Of a DNA stretch of 7,142 bases, positions 1 through 4,805 are shown one piece after another (position 1 is the first letter of the stretch; each line of letters begins with the position of its first letter). The stretch is from an uncultured Lachnospiraceae bacterium (GTDB lineage: Bacteria; Bacillota; Clostridia; Lachnospirales; Lachnospiraceae): contig CALEFO010000040.1 of assembly GCA_937877165.1 (NCBI GenBank), positions 1 through 7,142 on the forward strand, read 5' to 3'. The notes beneath the pieces were generated by a model. It had not been told where the DNA came from. It searched no databases and worked only from the letters and a program-made list of their open reading frames with translations. The position numbers and the translations under genes are program-made.

Positions 1-150
1 GAAGGCGACATTCTGGAGCAGGGAAGGCTTCGGATGACATGCCTGCATCCGGAGGCGGACAGCAGCTATGCGGAGGCCAGATGGGCAGTTTTTTATAAGA
101 AAACGAATAAAGTGTATATTAGCAGGAAGCAGATGTCAGTTGACTTATGA
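1..150 (+). pseudogene. ComEC/Rec2-like C-terminal domain fragment (5' end outside window)
   Basis: An open frame enters from the left edge and ends at TGA 148-150 (49 residues visible). Its first ~25 residues contain EGDILEQG and LRMTCLHPEAD, the pattern GD-x-L-x5-L-x3-CLHP seen in the metallo-beta-lactamase-like C-terminal domain of the DNA-uptake channel protein ComEC. In that family the CLHP segment is followed by a variable loop and then a conserved N-x-x-S-L-V-L strand and a GD motif. Here the similarity stops after about position 78, and the frame continues with residues I do not recognise before the stop. I infer a gene broken near position 75-80 by the hairpin-rich segment or a rearrangement. 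Only a short stretch supports the family call, and the part left of the window would settle it. Confidence 0.4.
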
Positions 151-158
151 CCCGCTGA

Positions 159-256
159 GGCAAAATCCGCGCAGGCGGTTTTGCCGAATGCGTCAGCCGG
201 TGCATCAGCACCGATGCTGCCGTTTGAAAGTGACATATCAATGTCGCTTTCAAACG
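159..256. repeat. cluster of three consecutive hairpins
   Basis: Three inverted repeats lie back to back. The first pairs 159-170 with 175-185 (11 pairs, one bulged T at 166, 4-base loop). The second pairs 198-203 with 208-213 (6 pairs, loop ATCA). The third pairs 221-236 with 241-256 (16 pairs including one G-T, again with loop ATCA). They sit exactly between a ComEC-like fragment and a nitrilase tail, so this segment looks like a small non-coding repeat or a scar, such as a MITE- or REP-like element. No transposase or clear target-site duplication is visible. The third stem has no T-tract, so it is not a typical intrinsic terminator. Confidence 0.6.
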
Positions 257-271
257 TATAATATCGTATCC

Positions 272-475
272 GAGCTTCCGGAATTTGTGTGCAGAGGCGG
301 AAGCTGTATAATTGATCCATATGGACATTATTTAACAAAACCGGTCTGGGATAAAGAAATTATCATTTACGCAGAACTGGATATGAATTTGACTGCCGCC
401 TGCAAAATGGAGCATGATGCAATCGGACATTATGCCCGTCCGGATGTACTTGAATTAAAAGTCAATGAAAAATAA
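272..475 (+). pseudogene. nitrilase / carbon-nitrogen hydrolase, C-terminal remnant
   Basis: The frame ending at TAA 473-475 encodes, in its last ~67 residues, the C-terminal hallmark of nitrilase-superfamily enzymes. PEFVCRGGSCIIDPYGHYL is the strand pair after the catalytic region, KPVWDKEIIIYAELDM is the conserved E-L-D strand, and GHYARPDVLEL is the closing motif. Complete family members are about 300-330 residues and use a Glu-Lys-Cys triad. All three catalytic residues lie upstream of what is left here, so this piece cannot be an active hydrolase. The same frame is open back to an ATG at 68, but the sequence before about 272 runs through the hairpin cluster and shows no nitrilase similarity. 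The 3' end overlaps the next gene by 11 bases, which suggests that the two were once co-translated. Confidence 0.75.
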
Positions 476-1070
476 CAATCAAAAAATACTAAAGAAATTG
501 TTGATTCTTGTAATAGGTTCTATCATTGCGGCTTATGGAATTACACTTGCACTGTATGCTGGATTTGGCGGAGCTACGCTTGCGGTGCTGTGGCAGGGTG
601 TAGCAGGAACATTTCACATAAGCATTGGCACAGCATCTTTTATTGTAGCATTGGGAATGATTTTGTTTGCCATAATTTACGATAGAAGTCAAATCCATAT
701 TGGAACAGTGCTATATCAAATTGTATACAGCGCCTGCGTGGAATTATTTGCGGATTGTCATGTATACAGCATATATAGGTGGATCAATTTCTTTATTATG
801 TTGTTGGGTGTACTTCTGTTTGCTGTCGGAACAGGGCTATATGCGTCGGCCTCGCTTGGTCGTGGGTCTTATGAGGCAGTTACTTTTGCCTTGGCAGAAA
901 AGAACAACTGGCAAGTTAAAATTGTTCGGATGTCATTAGATATTCTGGTTGTGATAATAGGTGTTTTGCTTGGCGGGAAGTTTGGTGTATGCACGCTTAT
1001 TACAGTTATCATTTCAGGCCCGATTATCCAATTTGTTAATGCGAAAGCAAAACAAGTTTTAAAGATATGA
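465..1070 (+). CDS. YczE/YitT-type integral membrane protein
   Basis: A 201-residue, strongly hydrophobic protein with about six predicted membrane segments (roughly residues 11-31, 45-69, 80-95, 107-130, 150-171 and 174-194). The pattern matches the YczE/YyaS/YitT group of bacterial membrane proteins. It has an early segment ending near HISIGTAS, a central GTVLYQIVY segment after a short loop, then GTGLYASASLGRGSYEAVTFAL and a late segment ending GPIIQFV. Length and the ordered motifs fit an intact family member. The molecular function of the family is not established, and some members lie beside transporters or regulators. The ATG at 465 overlaps the nitrilase remnant's stop and has no strong Shine-Dalgarno sequence, consistent with former translational coupling. 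No promoter of its own is obvious, so expression is uncertain now that the upstream gene is broken. Confidence 0.75.
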   Translation: MKNNNQKILKKLLILVIGSIIAAYGITLALYAGFGGATLAVLWQGVAGTFHISIGTASFIVALGMILFAIIYDRSQIHIGTVLYQIVYSACVELFADCHVYSIYRWINFFIMLLGVLLFAVGTGLYASASLGRGSYEAVTFALAEKNNWQVKIVRMSLDILVVIIGVLLGGKFGVCTLITVIISGPIIQFVNAKAKQVLKI

Positions 1071-1091
1071 TAGCAAAGGAGCCTATAAACA

Positions 1092-1522
1092 TTGGTACCA
1101 AGTACGATTAAGAAGTACATGGCATAATTTACTGAGACTTATCCTAATCGTGAATTTGTGCAGACACTGTCTGCACAAATCCCGTGGGGCCACATATTGC
1201 AATTCTGAAAAAAGGTTAAAGATTCGGAGCCACGTGTATGGTACATTCAAAAGACCACAGAAAATGGGTGGTTACATAATGTTCTTGTCCATCAGATCGG
1301 AAGTGGCTTATATCAGCGGCAGGTTTTAGCGGATAAGAGTAGGATCATCCGTCCATTGGTCTGCTCCTTTGCAAGAGCAAGAACAATGTGGTGGCGAAAT
1401 GCTCTCTCAAGGACATCTCCAAGCCAATTGGCGTGAGCGAATACAAAGTTACCAGCAACTTGCCGGATGATCGGGAAAAACAGCTGCCGTCCGTTGAGGA
1501 TATCCAGAAACGGATCAAATAA
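1092..1522 (+). pseudogene. DUF1016/YhcG-type PDDEXK nuclease, degraded and internally deleted
   Basis: Pieces of one protein family appear in order but in broken frames. In the first frame, IKKYMA-stop-FTETYP and NREFVQTLSAQIPWGH (1107-1193) match the N-terminal DUF1016 domain, and the stop is TAA 1125-1127. A short segment (1196-1213) reads IAILKK one frame over, while the original frame meets TGA 1206-1208. The original frame then gives KKVKDSEPRVWYIQKT, ENGW and VLVHQIGSGLYQRQVLADK (1209-1337). At about 1338-1349 the sequence jumps, and in a different frame reads HPSIGLLLCKSKNNVVAK through GVSEYKVTSNLPDD to TAA 1520-1522, the usual C-terminus. Compared with the family, roughly 120-130 residues are missing at the jump, including the PDDEXK catalytic core. 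A TTG at 1092 preceded by AAAGGAG (1075-1081) may mark an old start. The product cannot be functional. Confidence 0.85.
1154..1180. repeat. perfect 13-bp palindrome with 1-base centre
   Basis: Positions 1154-1166 are the exact reverse complement of 1168-1180, around a single C at 1167. The palindrome lies inside the DUF1016 remnant, over the codons for EFVQTLSAQI, so part of its symmetry may come from coding constraint. It shares the core TTGTGCA...TGCACAA with the inverted repeat at 1522-1550. Confidence 0.6.
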
Positions 1523-1550
1523 AATTGTGCAAGCGGCGCTTGCACAATTT
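1522..1550. terminator. inverted repeat at end of the DUF1016 remnant, possible bidirectional terminator
   Basis: A perfect 13-bp stem (1522-1534 with 1538-1550) and a 3-base loop GGC begins on the last base of the pseudogene's stop codon. The arms start with AAATT and end with AATTT, so either strand gives a stem flanked by a short A/T run. This resembles a weak bidirectional terminator. It lacks a long T-tract on the plus strand, so the terminator function is inferred. Confidence 0.45.
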
Positions 1551-1611
1551 AGATAATAACGAAAGTGAAAATGAAAGGGAAAAGAAATTAAAACTGATTT
1601 TTAGGGTGCTC

Positions 1612-1632
1612 GCCAACTCTTTGGCAGTTTTT
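1612..1632 (+). terminator. weak terminator-like hairpin with T-run
   Basis: GCCAA (1612-1616) pairs with TTGGC (1621-1625) across a 4-base loop and is followed by AG and five T. The stem is only five pairs, so this may be chance. An overlapping 8-bp stem (1627-1634 with 1637-1644) involves the same T-run. Together with the micro-ORFs this is all I see between 1551 and 1800. Confidence 0.25.
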
Positions 1633-1701
1633 CTGTAGAAAAACGTGTCATTGTATTGTTGTAGTATTGGTGAAAATTTACTCTAAAGGAGCTTTTGGAT
1701 T

Positions 1702-1743
1702 ATGGGCTTGATTGATTTCTTAAAGAAGGAAAAGGAAACATGA
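1702..1743 (+). CDS. 13-residue ORF, possible leader peptide or gene remnant
   Basis: ATG 1702 to TGA 1741-1743 encodes MGLIDFLKKEKET. A good Shine-Dalgarno sequence, AAAGGAG (1685-1691), lies 10 bases before the start. Its stop overlaps the next ORF's start as ATGA at 1740-1743. I do not recognise the peptide. It could be a translated leader that couples ribosomes to the phosphatase gene, or the start of a decayed gene. Codons are AT-rich, unlike the phosphatase that follows. Confidence 0.3.
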   Translation: MGLIDFLKKEKET

Positions 1744-1805
1744 AAATGCCAAAAAATTCTGTAAAATCAAGACTTTTGGGACTTGTGGAGAACTACAAAA
1801 AATGA
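1740..1805 (+). CDS. 21-residue ORF coupled to the phosphatase gene
   Basis: ATG 1740 to TGA 1803-1805 encodes a basic 21-residue peptide beginning MKMPKNSVKSRLLGLVENY. GAAGGA (1725-1730) lies 9 bases upstream as a plausible ribosome binding site, inside the preceding ORF. The stop overlaps the phosphatase start as ATGA (1802-1805). The peptide is not recognised. It may be a leader, or the N-terminus of a gene whose remainder was replaced when the GC-richer DNA to the right joined here. Confidence 0.3.
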   Translation: MKMPKNSVKSRLLGLVENYKK

Positions 1806-2278
1806 TTAAGATTTTATTCGTCTGCCACGGCAATATCTGCCGGAGCGTCAGCGCGCAGTACATCCTGCAGGACATGGTGAATCGGGAGAATCGGGCGGAC
1901 CGCTTTGCAATTGACTCCGCCGCGGCGACAAGAGAAGAGATCGGCAATCCGATCTATCCGCCGATGGCAGCGGAGTTCCGAAAGCGTGGTGCTCCGATTG
2001 GAACACACCGGGCACGTCAGCTGACAAGAGCGGATTATGACCGGTGGGATCTCATCATCGGAATGGACGATGAGAACCTGTCCGACATGATGCAGATCCT
2101 CGGCGGCGATCCGGAGGGGAAGATTCACCTTCTGCCGGAATATACGGAGCATCCGGAACACCGGATCGAGGATCCGTGGTGGACGGGACGGTATGGCGTT
2201 GTCTTCGATGAAATTGCGGAAGGCTGCGGGGGGCTGCTGGAAAGCCTGCAGAAAACCGGAACATGCGGGAAAACCTGA
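1802..2278 (+). CDS. low-molecular-weight protein-tyrosine phosphatase
   Basis: A 158-residue protein, the usual length of the cytoplasmic low-molecular-weight phosphotyrosine phosphatases. The N-terminal phosphate loop reads VCHGNICRS, giving the C-x5-R-S signature with nucleophile Cys8, Arg14 and Ser15. The general-acid loop is IEDPWWTGR with Asp124. The family removes phosphate from tyrosine residues through a cysteinyl-phosphate intermediate and in bacteria often acts on tyrosine kinases. No such kinase is in the window. The residue after RS is normally Pro (CRSPMAE). Here it is Val (CRSVSAQ), an unusual but not obviously disabling change. The ATG at 1802 is 2 bases from the start of the conserved beta-strand coding region, with GTGGAG (1785-1790) 11 bases upstream and an ATGA overlap with the preceding micro-ORF. 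Possible partner: the regulator gene 68 bases downstream. Confidence 0.9.
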   Translation: MIKILFVCHGNICRSVSAQYILQDMVNRENRADRFAIDSAAATREEIGNPIYPPMAAEFRKRGAPIGTHRARQLTRADYDRWDLIIGMDDENLSDMMQILGGDPEGKIHLLPEYTEHPEHRIEDPWWTGRYGVVFDEIAEGCGGLLESLQKTGTCGKT

Positions 2279-2281
2279 GCG

Positions 2282-2338
2282 GAAAAAGAAATCTTTCTTT
2301 TTCTTTCTTTCTCATATAGAATGATGAGAAAGAAAGGA
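2282..2338 (+). promoter_or_regulatory. two alternative hairpins, one hiding the downstream ribosome binding site
   Basis: The gap between the phosphatase and regulator genes is a run of purine and pyrimidine blocks. GAAAAAGAAA (2282-2291) pairs exactly with 2294-2303. Separately, 2303-2315 pairs exactly (13 bp) with 2324-2336 across an 8-base loop. The two stems share position 2303, and their pyrimidine tracts can swap purine partners. The second stem contains most of AAAGGA (2333-2338), the only Shine-Dalgarno candidate for the ATG at 2347. When it is folded, translation should be reduced. The same DNA palindrome could instead be an operator for the winged-helix regulator encoded next. The first stem plus the following T-rich run could also weakly terminate the phosphatase transcript. 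Confidence 0.55.
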
Positions 2339-2346
2339 CAAACGAG

Positions 2347-3765
2347 ATGGAAGCATTCGAAAATCAGAACACAGAATTCAAACAGGAATATGTTCCCGGG
2401 ATCCGGAAAGAAGTCATTGCGTTTGCAAATTCGGACGGCGGTACGGTGCTGATCGGGGTGAGAAGGGACGGAACGGTCGCGGGAGTTCAGGATCCGGATG
2501 CAGTGATGGTTCAGGCAGCCAATTCGCTGAAGGATTCTGTTGCGCCTGATATCATGCCGTTTGTTTCCATCCGTGCCGTGGAGATGGATGGCAGACCGGT
2601 GGTCGAAATCCAGACGGCACCGGGCACAAACCGTCCGTATTATATTCGGGAGAAAGGTCTGCGGCCGAACGGTGTCTATGTCCGCAAAGGCAGCTCCTCA
2701 CAGCCTGTGACCGACGAGGGAATCCGCGAAATGATCATTCAGACAAGCGGCAGATCCTTTGAGACGATGCGGAGCCTGAATCAGGAGCTTACGTTTCATA
2801 CATTGGAGAGCGAGCTGCAAAGGCACGGCATTTCCTTTGGAGAAGAGCAGATGAGGACACTGAGGCTCCTCGGGGAAGACGGACTTTACACCAATCTGGC
2901 GATGCTCCTGTCGGATCAATGCGAGATCAGTACCAAGATGGCTGTTTTTCAGGGAAAAGACAAATCTGTATTCCGTGACAGAAAGGAATTCACGGGCTCC
3001 ATTCTGCAGCAGCTGGAAGAGGTCTACGCATTTCTTGATCTGAACAATAAAACAAAGGCATCCTTCCGGGGGCTGAGCCGGATTGACAGGCGCGATTATC
3101 CGGAAGAGGCGCTCCGGGAAGCTCTTTTGAACAGCATGGTCCACAGAGATTATTCCTTCAGTGGGAGCAACCTGATCAACATCTACGATGACAGAATTGA
3201 GTTTGTTTCCATCGGAGGACTTGTTTCCGGGTTGGAGCTGAAATCCATTTTTCTCGGTGCATCGAGATCGAGAAACCCGAATCTGGCAGCGATTTTTTAC
3301 AGGATGTCTCTGATAGAAAGCTATGGTACCGGCATCGGGAAAATGATGCGCGCCTACGGCGCGGAGGAGAAGCTTCCGGAGATTGAAACAGCACAGGGTG
3401 TCTTCCGTGTGACGCTCCCCAACCGGAATGAACGGGAGAATGAGGCCGGTCAGTATCTGAGAGAAAGATTGCGGGAATCGGAAATCCCCGGGTTCCATTA
3501 TCTGGGAGAGCCTCGCCGCAAGGACCCGTATGTACGAGAGTATGGAAACGCATATGGAGAAGAAAAATCCGGCAAAGTCGATATAAGCATGGAAGAGCAG
3601 AAGATCCTGAACTATGCAGGGGATCATGGGTGCATCACAAGGAAAGAAGCAGAGAATCTTCTTTCCTGTGGTACAACGAAAGCCTACCACATTCTGCAGA
3701 GACTCTGCGCAGAGGGAAGGCTGACAGCCGGAGGAAACGGAAGGCTCCGCACGTACCGGCCGTGA
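2347..3765 (+). CDS. AlbA_2 (Schlafen-like) / RecG-C-like putative transcriptional regulator
   Basis: A 472-residue protein with the COG2865 architecture. Residues ~5-125 form an AlbA_2 (Divergent AAA_4, Schlafen-related) domain, seen as NTEFKQE, then KEVIAFANSDGGTVLIGVRR and a YVRKGSSS closing strand. Residues ~245-345 form the HATPase_c_4 domain first named from 'RecG-like' proteins, with ALREALLNSMVHRDYS and the glycine-rich SYGTGIGKMM. A charged linker (~360-412) follows, then a C-terminal winged helix-turn-helix (~415-470) with ITRKEAENLLSCGTTKAYHI. Proteins of this type are annotated as putative DNA-binding transcriptional regulators or ATP-dependent helicases, but there is no helicase domain here and the ligand is unknown. 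The start at 2347 gives the normal N-terminus. Its ribosome binding site is sequestered in a hairpin. The gene converges with the histidinol-phosphatase gene, 27 bases away, and no terminator is evident between them. Confidence 0.85.
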   Translation: MEAFENQNTEFKQEYVPGIRKEVIAFANSDGGTVLIGVRRDGTVAGVQDPDAVMVQAANSLKDSVAPDIMPFVSIRAVEMDGRPVVEIQTAPGTNRPYYIREKGLRPNGVYVRKGSSSQPVTDEGIREMIIQTSGRSFETMRSLNQELTFHTLESELQRHGISFGEEQMRTLRLLGEDGLYTNLAMLLSDQCEISTKMAVFQGKDKSVFRDRKEFTGSILQQLEEVYAFLDLNNKTKASFRGLSRIDRRDYPEEALREALLNSMVHRDYSFSGSNLINIYDDRIEFVSIGGLVSGLELKSIFLGASRSRNPNLAAIFYRMSLIESYGTGIGKMMRAYGAEEKLPEIETAQGVFRVTLPNRNERENEAGQYLRERLRESEIPGFHYLGEPRRKDPYVREYGNAYGEEKSGKVDISMEEQKILNYAGDHGCITRKEAENLLSCGTTKAYHILQRLCAEGRLTAGGNGRLRTYRP

Positions 3766-3792
3766 GACAGAGAGGCTTGGATACGAGCTGGT

Positions 3793-4659
3793 TTACAGCG
3801 CATGCTGGACCGGCTTTCTTTTCTCAAAGGTCGCGTATTCTGTGAAGCCGCATTCTCTGAGAAGCTTTTCTGCGCGGTCGAAGCCGAAGGCAACCGCTTC
3901 GGGAGCATGCGCGTCGGATCCGATGGTGATAAGGCGGCCGCCGAAATCATGATATTTTTTCAGAATGGCTTTTCCGGGATTGGTCTCGGGGAAGCCTTTT
4001 TTCAGAGGTGAGGTGTTGATTTCCAGGGCCTTGCCGCGCAGAATCAGCTCGCAGAGAATTTTGTCAATGAGATCCGCGTATTTCTCATAGCAGAACGAAG
4101 CGGTCCTTTCCGGAGAGCTTCCGTCTGCGGATGCGGGGCCGCACCGGAAAATGTAGTCGAGATGTCCGTAGGAATCGAAATCATCGAAGGCGCGGATGTT
4201 CGCAAGAGAAGCCTCGAAATACATCCGGTAGGGATCGAAATCTTCCTCGCCAGGCCATGCACGGAAAAAGGACTCATAGTAGGGGTCCATGCCGTCCCGC
4301 GCGGAATGGGTGGAACCGATGACGAAGTCAAAATCCTGGTGTTTTGCAAGGTACTGGCGGAGCTCCTCGGACAAAGAAGCGCGAAGGCCGAGCTCCAGCC
4401 CGAAGAAAATCTGAATCTGGCCGGCGTAATGTATTTTCTTAAGAAGGAGCGTCTGCCGGTAGGTGTCGTAATCCAGGTGAAAATCCGCTTCCGGGTCATT
4501 TGGCGGTGCATTGCGGAACGGGGAATCCAGATCCACGTGTTCCGTGAAGCAGATGGAGGAAAGGCCTGCCGCGATTGCCGCCTGAATCTGGTCCTCCATG
4601 GGAGTGTCAGAGTCTGCGGAAAAAGAAGAGTGCATGTGATAGTCGGAATGAATTGCCAT
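3793..4659 (-). CDS. hisJ: PHP-family histidinol-phosphatase
   Basis: A 288-residue protein of the PHP metal-dependent phosphoesterase family, HisJ/HisK type, which hydrolyses L-histidinol phosphate to L-histidinol in histidine synthesis. The metal-binding set is present in order: DYHMH (His8, His10), FTEHVD (Glu40, His41), GLELG (Glu89), GSTHS (His118), YGHLD (His166, Asp168) and GSDAH (Asp249, His251). The family motif EINTSPL follows at ~213-219. I chose the ATG at 4659 because GGGAGGT (minus strand of 4665-4671) lies 5 bases before it and because HxH normally sits near residue 10. An in-frame ATG at 4722 would add 21 residues and cover the promoter. No other his genes are nearby, so the exact substrate is inferred from family. 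A perfect TATAAT lies on the minus strand 69 bases upstream. Confidence 0.88.
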   Translation of the reverse strand: MAIHSDYHMHSSFSADSDTPMEDQIQAAIAAGLSSICFTEHVDLDSPFRNAPPNDPEADFHLDYDTYRQTLLLKKIHYAGQIQIFFGLELGLRASLSEELRQYLAKHQDFDFVIGSTHSARDGMDPYYESFFRAWPGEEDFDPYRMYFEASLANIRAFDDFDSYGHLDYIFRCGPASADGSSPERTASFCYEKYADLIDKILCELILRGKALEINTSPLKKGFPETNPGKAILKKYHDFGGRLITIGSDAHAPEAVAFGFDRAEKLLRECGFTEYATFEKRKPVQHAL

Positions 4660-4664
4660 AGAGT

Positions 4665-4671
4665 ACCTCCC
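4665..4671 (-). promoter_or_regulatory. Shine-Dalgarno sequence fixing the histidinol-phosphatase start
   Basis: The minus strand reads GGGAGGT here, 5 bases before ATG 4659-4657. No comparable site precedes the upstream in-frame ATG at 4722, so the shorter protein is preferred. Confidence 0.8.
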
Positions 4672-4703
4672 GGGGCATAAAGCTGTGAATCCTTGTTTCC
4701 CAC

Positions 4704-4732
4704 TTGAAATTATCCGGTTCATTGAGTATTAT
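4704..4732 (+). promoter_or_regulatory. sigma-A-type promoter for gap
   Basis: TTGAAA (4704-4709) and TATTAT (4727-4732) are separated by 17 bases, each one mismatch from the consensus. Transcription would start near 4740 and leave a ~65-base leader. A second -35-like TTGACA (4751-4756) has only a poor -10 at the correct distance, so it is a weaker alternative. Gap is expected to be highly expressed, which fits a near-consensus promoter. Confidence 0.6.
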
Positions 4733-4757
4733 ATAGACGCTGATAAAAAATTGACAA
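4728..4757 (-). promoter_or_regulatory. sigma-A-type promoter for the histidinol-phosphatase gene, overlapping the gap promoter
   Basis: On the minus strand TATAAT (4733-4728) is a perfect -10, and TTGTCA (4757-4752) is a one-mismatch -35 at an 18-base spacing. The -10 occupies the same bases as the plus-strand -10 of gap, so RNA polymerase could not bind both promoters at once. Transcription would begin near 4721-4722 with a ~62-base leader. Confidence 0.5.
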
Positions 4758-4775
4758 ACTTTCAGGGGAGTCAAT
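4750..4775. promoter_or_regulatory. small inverted repeat in the gap leader, possible operator
   Basis: ATTGAC (4750-4755) and GTCAAT (4770-4775) are exact reverse complements 14 bases apart. They lie downstream of the gap start point and across the -35 of the minus-strand promoter. They might bind a regulator or be chance. No known CggR or Rex operator pattern is recognised. Confidence 0.2.
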
Positions 4776-4805
4776 CAAAAAGATTTTTTTCAGGAGGAAA
4801 CAGAA

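Noticed and set aside
68..271. N-terminal extension of the nitrilase remnant from ATG 68
   Set aside because: The frame is open but encodes arginine- and cysteine-rich sequence through the hairpin cluster, with no family similarity and no ribosome binding site. It is a chance continuation.
93..338. minus-strand 81-residue ORF across the hairpin cluster
   Set aside because: Its apparent similarity to the plus-strand translation (FESDI..MSLSN on both strands) comes from the palindrome at 221-256, not from a gene.
1345..1545. minus-strand 66-residue ORF
   Set aside because: The opposite strand carries the clear DUF1016 C-terminal motif, so this is a shadow.
2698..3690. 330-residue open frame antisense to the regulator gene
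   Set aside because: The plus strand carries well-defined AlbA_2 and HATPase_c_4 motifs. The antisense product has none.
4660..4722. longer histidinol-phosphatase start at 4722
   Set aside because: It lacks a ribosome binding site, overlaps the promoter, and would put the HxH motif unusually far from the N-terminus.
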